Positions 1 to 5,537 of a DNA stretch of 5,537 nucleotides are shown here, in pieces (position 1 is the stretch's first letter; each line of letters begins with the position of its first letter). The stretch is from Anaerolineales bacterium (lineage in GTDB: Bacteria; Chloroflexota; Anaerolineae; Anaerolineales; Villigracilaceae): assembly GCA_017882065.1 (NCBI GenBank), contig JADGQD010000135.1, positions 1 to 5,537 on the forward strand, given 5' to 3'. Below the pieces are notes generated by a model that was given only the letters and a program-made list of their open reading frames with translations, did no database searches and was not told the origin of the DNA. The translations under genes were made by a program, and so were the position numbers.

Positions 1-476
1 TACAGATGCTCATTGTACGCGGAATGGACATTTCGACCCTTGTAACGCCTGATAAGGTCGAATTGGCTAAAGCCCAAATCCAGGCATATTGGTCTGCACC
101 CTGGTACATGACGATGCTTGGAGCCCTGGAACGCCTGTTTACCATTCCGCTGCACCTGGCATGCTCGGTGCTTGTTTTGCAGGCGTTCACACGCAAGAAA
201 TTCTGGTGGGTGGGACTGGCGATTCTATACCACGCTCTGGCAGATGGTGTAGCCGTTTTTGTTTCGCAGATTGGATTTTCAGCGCTGGTCATTGAGGGAA
301 TCATCGGGATCTTTGCGATTGTGAGCATGGTAATCATTTTTGCGCTACGCCAGCCCGAACCCCTGAGCGTAGTCGAAGGGCCGGACCCGGTCCTTGCTCC
401 AATTTCAACGCTGGAATTCAAGCCCGGGCTGGTCGATGAGACCGATGAAAACCTGGACAAGACGCGTTATCAATAG
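1..476 (+). CDS. YhfC-family intramembrane metalloprotease, C-terminal part (5' end outside window)
   Basis: The reading frame is already open at the left edge, with no stop before the first ATG at 6, so the true start lies upstream and only about the last 157 residues are visible. Counting from that Met, the segment shows G39-x-x-E42-R43, an H50 seven residues later in a hydrophobic helix, and a WVGLAILYHALAD stretch with H76 and D80, then a further membrane helix at about 96-114. This ER...H...HxxxD pattern is what I recognise from the second half of YhfC proteins (Pfam YhfC, putative membrane metalloproteases). The earlier glycine/His/Glu motifs of the family would lie in the missing part. 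After R115 comes a 40-residue acidic, proline-containing cytoplasmic-type tail that is not membrane. The gene stops at TAG 474-476, 9 nt before an ABC ATPase start, and YhfC genes often sit beside ABC transporter genes. The substrate is unknown. The family call is fairly secure; protease activity is inferred. Confidence 0.72.
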   Translation, partial: QMLIVRGMDISTLVTPDKVELAKAQIQAYWSAPWYMTMLGALERLFTIPLHLACSVLVLQAFTRKKFWWVGLAILYHALADGVAVFVSQIGFSALVIEGIIGIFAIVSMVIIFALRQPEPLSVVEGPDPVLAPISTLEFKPGLVDETDENLDKTRYQ

Positions 477-485
477 AGAGGCGAT

Positions 486-623
486 ATGATCCATACTAAA
501 AATTTTGCAAAAATATTCAGCGAGATCCTTGCGGTGGAAAGTCTCAACCTGGATGTGGCTGAGGGTGAGGTGTTTGGTTTCCTTGGTCCGAATGCCGCCT
601 TCCCTTTGCTCTGCAATTGTTAA
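486..623 (+). pseudogene. ABC transporter ATP-binding protein, truncated in Walker A
   Basis: An ATG at 486 follows an AGAGG ribosome-binding site with 5 nt spacing and opens a 45-codon frame. Its first 36 residues read as the normal beginning of an ABC-2-type or drug-export ATPase: MIHTKNFAKIF, then AVESLNLDVAEGE and VFGFLGPN. In an intact gene this runs into GPNGAGKTT; here GPN is followed by AAFPLLCNC and a TAA stop. The whole nucleotide-binding apparatus (the Walker A lysine, Q-loop, signature, Walker B) is absent, so the product cannot bind ATP. The homologous part ends at about 594; the last 8 or 9 codons are out-of-frame reading of the neighbouring zinc-knuckle remnant. The intact ancestor would probably have been co-transcribed with the YhfC-type gene 9 nt upstream. 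Translation may still start here, but a functional product is very unlikely. Confidence 0.82.
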
Positions 624-819
624 GTATTAATCTGGGACTTTCCAAACTTGCCCGCTGCCCCTACTGCGGCAAGTGAGTGCGGTGCGCATCCAGCCGCTGG
701 CGAAATTACGGGAAGCTGAGCAAGCCGAATTGGAATGGGGCAGGGTGGAGATAGCGAAAATCTCTGAGGAAGAAAAACTCCGCAAGGAATTGGAAGATTC
801 CAAGTATCAAGGTCTCTAA
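599..819 (+). pseudogene. C-terminal remnant of a zinc-knuckle protein, frameshifted
   Basis: In the frame containing 599-673 the DNA reads LPFALQLLSINLGLSKLA, a possible end of a membrane helix, and then RCPYCGK, a CxxC zinc knuckle, followed at once by TGA (674-676). If one base is restored after 675 (TG to TGG), the frame continues as WSAVRIQPLAKL and on into a charged, Glu/Lys-rich helix. That helix contains EEEKLRKELEDSKYQ and ends at TAA 817-819. The restored tail is coherent for 47 codons, which would be unlikely by chance and indicates a recent one-base deletion. I recall a similar arrangement (membrane segments, CPYCGKW, then a charged tail) in small Chloroflexota proteins of unknown function, but cannot verify it here. 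There is no start codon or N-terminus for this gene; its 5' part was replaced by the ABC ATPase fragment. Confidence 0.7.
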
Positions 820-969
820 AACAAAGTTGTACAATTATTGGCGCGAATGCCGTAAATATCGGTTATTTTGAGTACATGCGCATAGCCATTATATCTCTAT
901 CTATTTTCTCAAAAATCTATTAAAATTTTACAAATAAATTTATGGCGACCAACCGGTTGACCTGTGGCT

Positions 970-2235
970 TTACTTATGGAGATTCTGTGCGGCGATGAAC
1001 GATAATCCCTTTTCCGTCAGTGCCCAGGCAGACTTGTTGCAAGCGTCCACTTTGTCCATGAAGTTCAGTTGCATATTGTCCCAGTCGCCAGCCTCGATGA
1101 CTTCCTTCTTCTCGCGGAAGTAGTCCAGAATGTCGGAGGGGTGGAGGCGCGCCGAGTCGATCTCCGGGTCGCCGCCCTCGTGCTTGGCAGAGATGTTGGC
1201 CACGTGGTCGGCAATTTCCACCAGTTCGGCACGGCGGTTGTAGGGCTGGCGGACGATGGATTTCTGGGTCTCGGTGATGTGATGTTCGAAGCGCACCACG
1301 TCCTCGAAGCCGAGCGCCTTGCGGAACTGGGCGGTGAGTTCCATTGTTTCGTTGTTGATGGAATTCGACCAGTTGAAGCCGATCAGCGGACTCGTGCCAT
1401 CGTCGCGGCTGAACAGTTTGGCGGCCAGCATGATCCACAACGCATGGTAAGGGTTGTCTGAGCCAAAGAAGACCGAGATCTTGAACTGGATATCCACGCC
1501 TAGGCGGTAGAGCAGGAAGCCGAGCAGGATCGTCCCGGCATTGAAGTTGAGCACATGCTGGACGCCATAGTGGGTATAGTAGTACAGGAATTCGTCCAGC
1601 CACTTGAGGGCGTATTCATTGGGCTGGCCGATGCCGCCGAAGTAGCCGGTAATGGTGGCAGGGCCGTTCAGGTGGATGTTGGAGCCATCGGCGCCCTTCG
1701 TGTCGAGCGTCTCTACGAATGAGGCCCCGATGATATCCAGGGCGGCCACGATGGCGGGCAAGTCGCCGTCAGCCTCGGATTCCTTCATCTTACGGACAGC
1801 GATGAAGCGGCCGGGGACAAGGCTGCGGTCTTTGATGGCGCCCTCGATCATCGGACGGATCCAGGGGAAATATTGCAAGGCAGAGACTTCGAGCGTGACG
1901 GCAGACTTGTCAGTGAATTTCATGCCCTTTGCCCGGTCGCCCAGGACCCGGGTCCGGTATTCCGCTACGGAGGCGAACGCGCCGGTGTCGCGTTGTTCGA
2001 TCAGCCACATCAAGTCCTTGACATAATCGGGGGCGCGTTCGCCAACTATTTTCATCAGTTGGTCGAGTTTGCGGGACTCGCGGTGCTTGCGGTTGATCTC
2101 CTCCGGCGTGCCATATTTAGCGACGATGGCCAGGAAGTCGTTCATCACTTTTTCGCCGGGGTCGAGCAGGACGGCGTTAATGGCGTCCAGGCGATTGGTG
2201 GGGATGGCGAGCAGTTTGCGCAGGTCTTTGTCCAT
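970..2235 (-). CDS. Uncharacterised 421-residue protein, second gene of the panB operon
   Basis: I do not recognise a named family. The protein is 421 residues, without signal peptide or clear membrane helices, so probably cytoplasmic. The first 110 residues are charged and helical. From about 140 on, short hydrophobic strands alternate with helices: GRFIAVRKM (142-150), ASFVETLDTKGADGSN (171-186), VQHVLNFNAG (225-234), IQFKISVFFGSDNPYHA (249-265). This suggests an alpha/beta, possibly TIM-barrel-like fold (inference). Candidate active-site clusters are THYGVQHVLNFNAG (221-234), GFNWSNSINNET (286-297) and FEHHITETQ (316-324). There is one cysteine (C399). The start at ATG 2235 is well supported by AGGAG 4 nt upstream. 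It lies 48 nt after panB on the same strand, so co-transcription is likely, and its role may be tied to 2-oxo acid or one-carbon chemistry. It is clearly a real gene: full-length frame, good codon use, strong ribosome-binding site. Confidence 0.85.
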   Translation of the reverse strand: MDKDLRKLLAIPTNRLDAINAVLLDPGEKVMNDFLAIVAKYGTPEEINRKHRESRKLDQLMKIVGERAPDYVKDLMWLIEQRDTGAFASVAEYRTRVLGDRAKGMKFTDKSAVTLEVSALQYFPWIRPMIEGAIKDRSLVPGRFIAVRKMKESEADGDLPAIVAALDIIGASFVETLDTKGADGSNIHLNGPATITGYFGGIGQPNEYALKWLDEFLYYYTHYGVQHVLNFNAGTILLGFLLYRLGVDIQFKISVFFGSDNPYHALWIMLAAKLFSRDDGTSPLIGFNWSNSINNETMELTAQFRKALGFEDVVRFEHHITETQKSIVRQPYNRRAELVEIADHVANISAKHEGGDPEIDSARLHPSDILDYFREKKEVIEAGDWDNMQLNFMDKVDACNKSAWALTEKGLSFIAAQNLHK

Positions 2236-2253
2236 AATTCTCCTCGTGGGGGC

Positions 2254-2277
2254 AGGGGCGTAAGGCCTTGCGCCCCT
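2254..2277. repeat. 24-bp palindrome / hairpin between panB and the 421-aa gene
   Basis: Arms AGGGGCG (2254-2260) and CGCCCCT (2271-2277) flank an inner AAGGCCTT palindrome (2262-2269); the only imperfection is the pair 2261/2270 (T and G on the + strand). The element starts 6 nt after the panB stop, in the panB transcript. There the run of six T lies before the hairpin and none follows it, so it does not look like an intrinsic terminator in that direction; on the + strand it is followed by A residues, which also argues against one. It could act as an mRNA-stabilising or processing hairpin in the operon, or be one copy of a dispersed intergenic palindrome. Confidence 0.75.
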
Positions 2278-2283
2278 AAAAAA

Positions 2284-3153
2284 TCAATCCAACATCTTCT
2301 TCAGTTCCTCAAATTCCTCATCCGGCATTCCGAACCAGTTTTCCGGTTGGGGGAACTGCTTGCCGATTACTTCGTCGTGGTAGCCCTTCAGACCGTTGAG
2401 GATGACCTCCCCGGCGTTGCCGTAGACCTTGGCCATCTTCGGTTTGAACTTGGGGTACAGGCCGAACATGTCGTGGTAGATGAGCAGTTGACCGTGCGCA
2501 TCCGGGCCGGAGCCGAGTGACATGATAATGCAGACTTCGGCGCGCTCGGTGATGAGTTTGCACAGCCGATCGGGGACCATTTCGAGCAGGATGGCAAAAG
2601 CCCCGGCTTTTTCGAGTGCTTTGGCGTCGTCGAGGATTTTCTTGGCCAGTACGGCGGACTTGCCCTGTACGCGGAAGCCACCCAGTGCGCTGACGGATTG
2701 CGGAGTCAGCCCGAGATGGCCGATGGCCGGAATACCGGCGTCCACGATGCCCTTGATGCGGTCGGCCATGGCTGAGCCGCCTTCCAGTTTGATGGCATCG
2801 CAACCGCATTCGGCCATGAAGCGACCGGCGTTGCGGATAGCCGTCTCGACCGACGGCTGGTAAGTCATGTAAGGCATGTCGCCGACCACAAAGGCAGTCG
2901 GGGCGCCGCGCCGGACGGCTTGGGCGTGGCGGACCATATCATCCATTGTGACCGGTAGTGTGCTGTCGTAGCCGAGCATGGTCATGCCCAGGCTGTCGCC
3001 GACCAGGATCATCTCGATCCCGGCCTGCTCCTGCAGGTAGGCGGTCGGGTAGTCATAGCAGGTCAGCCAAGTGATGGGCTGGCCGTCAGCGACTTTCTTG
3101 AAGAGATAAGGAAGGGTGATTTTCTTGCGGGGCATTGCTTGTGTTTCAGGCAT
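2284..3153 (-). CDS. panB: 3-methyl-2-oxobutanoate hydroxymethyltransferase (ketopantoate synthase), variant
   Basis: PanB transfers a hydroxymethyl group from 5,10-methylene-tetrahydrofolate to 2-oxoisovalerate, giving ketopantoate, the first committed step of pantothenate and CoA synthesis; it is a cytoplasmic Mg-dependent TIM barrel. The 289-residue length is close to the usual 260-280. Family motifs are all present in order: TCYDYP (31-36), LVGDSLGM (50-57) with metal-binding D53, GYDSTLPVT (61-69), VVGDMPYMTYQ (89-99) with D92, IKLEGG (121-126) with substrate-binding K122, HLGLTPQS (146-153), GGFRVQGK (158-165), LLEMVP (189-194) with catalytic E191, and GQLLIYHDMFGL (221-232). Unusually, the IPTIGIGAGP-type strand reads CIIMSLGSGP (208-217), and the C-terminus adds a short acidic tail after ENWFG. 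The start ATG at 3153 has AAGGAG 6 nt upstream; Met7 is a weaker alternative. It is first in an operon with the uncharacterised 421-aa gene; panC, panD and panE are not in the window. PanB assignment is strong; exact substrate may differ given the altered strand. Confidence 0.93.
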   Translation of the reverse strand: MPETQAMPRKKITLPYLFKKVADGQPITWLTCYDYPTAYLQEQAGIEMILVGDSLGMTMLGYDSTLPVTMDDMVRHAQAVRRGAPTAFVVGDMPYMTYQPSVETAIRNAGRFMAECGCDAIKLEGGSAMADRIKGIVDAGIPAIGHLGLTPQSVSALGGFRVQGKSAVLAKKILDDAKALEKAGAFAILLEMVPDRLCKLITERAEVCIIMSLGSGPDAHGQLLIYHDMFGLYPKFKPKMAKVYGNAGEVILNGLKGYHDEVIGKQFPQPENWFGMPDEEFEELKKMLD

Positions 3154-3193
3154 TCTTTACTCCTTTTTGGAAATAGAGAAGAAAAGCATTAGT

Positions 3194-3222
3194 AGTATAG
3201 GATAAAACGGATGGAGAGGCAA
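3194..3222 (-). promoter_or_regulatory. Sigma70-type promoter of panB operon
   Basis: Read on the - strand, TTGCCT (3222-3217) and TATACT (3199-3194) are separated by exactly 17 bp. The predicted start of transcription is near 3187, giving a leader of about 34 nt that contains the AAGGAG site of panB. Each hexamer matches the consensus at four or more positions and the spacing is ideal. Confidence 0.6.
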
Positions 3223-3486
3223 GTTACAAGTGACAGGTTTTCGGTAATTGGTTATCAGAGAAGTTCGGACCGGGAATGCGTACATAATTTGAGGAAGCAC
3301 AGAGAAAGGAGAAGGCATGTTGGCCAGTCCATCTTCCCTCTTGCGAACTATACGTAACCAAAAACCTCGGGAGGGGTGCGCGCGCGAGTCGATCATGGAG
3401 ACCTTTAGGTCTAAAGTTTTCCCGGAGTGACATTCTGCAAGCAACATAAGGAGGAACGTTGTACCACCATGTAGAAAATTGCAGGG

Positions 3487-3492
3487 TATAAT
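3487..3492 (+). promoter_or_regulatory. -10 box of marR-exporter operon
   Basis: A perfect TATAAT lies 48 nt upstream of the marR ATG, giving a predicted transcript start near 3499 and a leader of about 40 nt. No good -35 box is present at 16-18 bp; the nearest TTG-type hexamer, TTGTAC at 3459-3464, is 22 bp away. The promoter is therefore probably weak or unusual at its -35 side. Confidence 0.5.
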
Positions 3493-3528
3493 AGTTTCAT
3501 TGCTCAACTATTCGCCCTTGCAACTATA
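3490..3528. promoter_or_regulatory. Candidate MarR operator: repeated AACTAT half-sites
   Basis: AATAGTT (3490-3496) and its exact inverse AACTATT (3506-3512) are separated by 9 nt and overlap the -10 box and the predicted start point. AACTATA (3522-3528) repeats the half-site directly, exactly 16 bp further on, just upstream of the marR ribosome-binding site. Palindromes of this size at the promoter of a marR gene are typical of autorepression. Binding by this particular regulator is inferred. Confidence 0.42.
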
Positions 3529-3539
3529 ACGAGGTCGCC

Positions 3540-3986
3540 ATGCCAGAACCAACCTCCAGCCCCGTCCTGATCGACAAATTTTGGGAAAGCGTCCCGCCTG
3601 CGTGGCGGCAGACGCGCAGTCAGATCCGACGCATTGCGGTCGTGAAATTCCAGATGACGGAGGAGCAGTTCCAGGTTCTGCGCCGCATCCGCAAGGGCAG
3701 TGCCTCGGTCAGTGCCCTGGCAGAGGCCAGCCAGACCAGCCGCTCGGCGGTCAGCAAGGCGGTTGACGCGCTGGTGCGCAGGGGATTGGTCACCCGCAGC
3801 CAGGACCCGGCCGACCGGCGCAACGTCCCACTGGCGCTTACAGGCGAGGGTCAACGCGTGATGGATGGCATTTTCAACGAAGCCGAGGCCTGGTTATCCG
3901 CCCACTTTGAGCGCCTCAGTCCGAAAGAACTGGAAATCCTCCTGCAAGGCATGGAAATTCTCCGCAAAGCATTTTTGAACCCATAA
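3540..3986 (+). CDS. MarR-family winged-helix transcriptional regulator
   Basis: The 148-residue length is normal for the MarR family: dimeric, ligand-responsive repressors that usually control the adjacent gene. Helix 1 (about 10-35) would join the dimer core. The winged helix begins with TEEQFQVLRRI (40-50), with the helix-turn-helix at SVSALAEASQTSRSAVSKAVDALVRRGLV split around residue 66 and a recognition helix at about 67-82. The wing carries RSQDPADRRNVPLALTGEG (86-104) with the conserved D92 and R94. C-terminal helices (104-148) complete the dimer interface. No cysteine is present, so a thiol-based redox switch like OhrR is not possible. ATG 3540 has GAGG 5 nt upstream and a short leader with a candidate operator. 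The ABC exporter starts 16 nt downstream on the same strand, so the regulator most likely represses its own operon and responds to a compound the exporter handles; the ligand cannot be read from the sequence. Confidence 0.92.
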   Translation: MPEPTSSPVLIDKFWESVPPAWRQTRSQIRRIAVVKFQMTEEQFQVLRRIRKGSASVSALAEASQTSRSAVSKAVDALVRRGLVTRSQDPADRRNVPLALTGEGQRVMDGIFNEAEAWLSAHFERLSPKELEILLQGMEILRKAFLNP

Positions 3987-4002
3987 TCTTGCCTCTCATC
4001 TC

Positions 4003-5537
4003 ATGAAACATCTCTTCAAACTCCGCACATATCTCAAACCATATTTCTGGCAACTCCTGCTCAACATGCTCATCCTGTTGAGCATTACCGGTCTCTCACT
4101 GGTTGTGCCGCAAATCATCCAGGGCGTGATTGACCAGGGCTTGAAAGCCGGAGCAACCGCATTCCTGGTGCGTTCAGCACTAATCCTGGTCGGCATCGGC
4201 GCGGGCACGGCCGTCCTGAACCTGGGTCAGCGTTACCTGACCGAATGGATCGGGGCGCATGTGGGTTACGATCTGCGCAACGCTATGTACGACCGAATCC
4301 AGTACCTGCCCTTCACCTATCACGACCACAGCACCACCGGCCAGTTGATCAACCGCTGCATCGAAGACGTGCGCGCCGTCCAGTCCTTTGCGGGGGATAG
4401 CCTGGTCCAGATCGTCCAGTTGGGCGTGCTCTCGGTCGGCGTAGTGACCATTCTGGTTGCCCGCAACCCCTGGCTGGCGGTCATCGTCCTCCTGCCGCTG
4501 GTCCCGATGGTCATGATGACGACCGACTTCGGCCAGCGCATCACCCTCCTCTTTTACGACGTGGACAACACCCTCGGCGACCTCTCGGCCCAGTTGCAGG
4601 AGAACGTGTCGGGAGCCCAGGTGGTGCGCGCCTTCGCCCGTGAGCCGCACGAGATAGACCGTTTCGACCAGATCAACCGCTCCTATTTCAAGGCACGCGT
4701 CAAAGTCCTTGGCGAATGGTCGAAGGTCATGCCCACCACCAACCTGCTCATCACCATGGGAACAATCCTGATCCTGATGGTCGGCGGCCCGCTGGTATTG
4801 CAGGGAAAGATGACGGTGGGCGAACTGGTGGCCTTCAACGCCTACCTGCTCATGCTTTCGGGGCCGGTGCAGCAATTGGCCTGGCTGGTCAACGCGCTGG
4901 GAGAGTCCGAAGCCGGGGCGCAGCGCGTGCTGGAAATTTTGGACCACGAACCGGAGATCCAATCCCCGGCGCGAGCAGCAGCGCTCGGGACCCTGAGCGG
5001 CCGCGTGGAATTCCGCGGCGTTTCCCTGCGCTACCAGGACGAAAAGATTGACGCTCTTTCCGGCATTGACCTGTCCGTCATGCCGAACCAGCTCATCGCA
5101 CTCATCGGTCAGACTGGCTCCGGCAAGACCTCGCTGGTCAACCTGATCCCGCGTTTCTACGATGTGAGTGAGGGCGCCGTACTGGTGGACGGCGTGGATG
5201 TGCGTCAGGCTGACCTGGAGACGCTGCGGCGGCAGATCGGCATCGTGCTCCAGAGCTCGCTACTGTTCTCCGACACCATCCGCGAGAACATTCGTTATGG
5301 ACGCTCTGACGCCACCGACGAGGAGATTTTCGCAGCGGCTAAAGCAGCCCAGGCGCACGATTTTATTGTCAAGTTTTCCGAAGGTTACGAGACGCTGGTC
5401 GGCGAACGCGGAGTGACGCTTTCCGGCGGCGAGCGCCAGCGGATTGCGATTGCACGCGCCTTGCTGATGGATCCGCGCATCCTTATCCTGGACGACTCGA
5501 CTTCCTCGGTGGATACCCAGACGGAACGGCTCATCCA
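4003..5537 (+). CDS. ABC exporter half-transporter (TMD-NBD), degenerate-site subunit; 3' end outside window
   Basis: The frame runs from ATG 4003 off the right edge, giving 511 residues of the roughly 580-600 usual for a type-IV half exporter. Six membrane helices fit at about 16-38, 55-75, 133-152, 156-174, 243-265 and 272-296, with the coupling-region sequence LQENVSGAQVVRAFARE at 198-214. The nucleotide-binding domain shows A-loop Y344, Walker A GQTGSGKTS (369-377), Q-loop Q417, X-loop VGERG (466-470), signature LSGGERQR (473-480), and Walker B ILILDD (493-498). The catalytic Glu expected at 498 is Asp; with the SSVD D-loop this resembles the degenerate subunit of heterodimeric exporters such as TM287/288 (family knowledge). 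The partner subunit should be encoded directly downstream. The H-loop is past the edge. ATG 4003 is the only possible start after an upstream in-frame stop at 3976; no clear ribosome-binding site precedes it, so translational coupling to marR is likely. Substrates are probably lipophilic compounds or lipids, but this is not determinable. Confidence 0.93.
   Translation, partial: MKHLFKLRTYLKPYFWQLLLNMLILLSITGLSLVVPQIIQGVIDQGLKAGATAFLVRSALILVGIGAGTAVLNLGQRYLTEWIGAHVGYDLRNAMYDRIQYLPFTYHDHSTTGQLINRCIEDVRAVQSFAGDSLVQIVQLGVLSVGVVTILVARNPWLAVIVLLPLVPMVMMTTDFGQRITLLFYDVDNTLGDLSAQLQENVSGAQVVRAFAREPHEIDRFDQINRSYFKARVKVLGEWSKVMPTTNLLITMGTILILMVGGPLVLQGKMTVGELVAFNAYLLMLSGPVQQLAWLVNALGESEAGAQRVLEILDHEPEIQSPARAAALGTLSGRVEFRGVSLRYQDEKIDALSGIDLSVMPNQLIALIGQTGSGKTSLVNLIPRFYDVSEGAVLVDGVDVRQADLETLRRQIGIVLQSSLLFSDTIRENIRYGRSDATDEEIFAAAKAAQAHDFIVKFSEGYETLVGERGVTLSGGERQRIAIARALLMDPRILILDDSTSSVDTQTERLI

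Larger units (their letters stand above)
3154..3539. other. 386-bp divergent intergenic region between panB and marR
   Basis: This gap holds the promoters of both divergent operons near its two ends. The central 220 bp contain no gene I can support. They include a small hairpin, AGACC (3399-3403) and GGTCT (3408-3412) around TTTA, a GC-rich stretch with CCTC/GAGG and alternating CG at 3365-3386, and two ribosome-binding-site-like sequences (AAAGGAG at 3305-3311, AAGGAGG at 3448-3454). The first precedes a 37-codon frame at 3317-3430. A 116-codon frame on the - strand (3157-3507) covers almost the whole gap, but it runs through the panB promoter and ribosome-binding site and has no recognisable protein character. 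Confidence 0.6.

Noticed and set aside
950..959. CAACCGGTTG palindrome after the end of the 421-aa gene as a possible terminator
   Set aside because: The stem has no room for a loop and is not followed by a T-run on either strand; the 820-969 gap is AT-rich and shows no convincing terminator.
2254..2283. Palindrome plus T/A run as an intrinsic terminator of panB
   Set aside because: In the panB transcript the T-run precedes the hairpin, the wrong order for intrinsic termination, and the next gene has a strong ribosome-binding site just behind it.
1873..2520. 215-codon open frame on the + strand
   Set aside because: It crosses the start of the 421-aa gene, the intergenic palindrome and the end of panB on the opposite strand, with no protein motif of its own.
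3399..3412. AGACC-TTTA-GGTCT hairpin as a riboswitch or attenuator
   Set aside because: The stem is only 5 bp, is outside both predicted transcripts, and is not part of any riboswitch architecture I can recognise.
3157..3507. 116-codon open frame on the - strand upstream of panB
   Set aside because: It runs through the well-formed panB promoter and ribosome-binding site, and its hydrophobic C-terminal end is just the AT-rich leader; no ribosome-binding site or family signature was seen.
4180..4962. 260-codon open frame on the - strand
   Set aside because: It lies entirely antisense to the ABC exporter, whose + strand frame has all expected family motifs; the antisense peptide is His/Asp/Gln-rich, as is typical of shadow frames in GC-rich genes.

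Overview
The window looks like a piece of a moderately GC-rich bacterial chromosome. Gene content and style suggest an Anaerolineae-like member of the Chloroflexota: a YhfC-family membrane protease, a MarR/ABC-exporter cassette, and a PanB variant paired with an uncharacterised protein. This assignment rests on general familiarity with such genomes and no marker gene is present, so it is tentative. There are no RNA genes, CRISPR arrays, transposases or other obvious mobile elements.

Left part (1-819, + strand): the 3' half of a YhfC-type intramembrane metalloprotease gene is followed after 9 nt by the beginning of an ABC transporter ATP-binding gene. That second gene breaks off exactly in its Walker A motif. 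From there the DNA continues as the C-terminal end of an unrelated protein with a CPYCGK zinc-knuckle and a charged tail, which itself carries a one-base deletion. This stretch is a decayed locus formed by joining two gene fragments.

Middle part (970-3153, - strand): a two-gene operon reads leftwards. panB (ketopantoate hydroxymethyltransferase, a variant with an altered glycine-rich strand) comes first, from a good sigma70-type promoter. It is followed after 48 nt by a 421-residue soluble protein of unknown function. A near-perfect 24-bp palindrome sits between the two genes. The unknown protein is the most promising unexplained element of the window.

Right part (3154-5537, + strand): a 386-bp divergent regulatory region separates panB from a MarR-family regulator. 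After 16 nt the regulator is followed by an ABC exporter half-transporter that runs off the window. The exporter's Walker B glutamate is replaced by aspartate, which in this family marks the degenerate-site subunit of a heterodimeric exporter, so a partner subunit gene is predicted just downstream. A -10 box upstream of marR overlaps an inverted repeat whose half-site recurs with 16-bp spacing, a plausible autoregulatory operator. The likely logic is MarR repression of its own gene and the exporter, relieved by a ligand that the exporter may remove.
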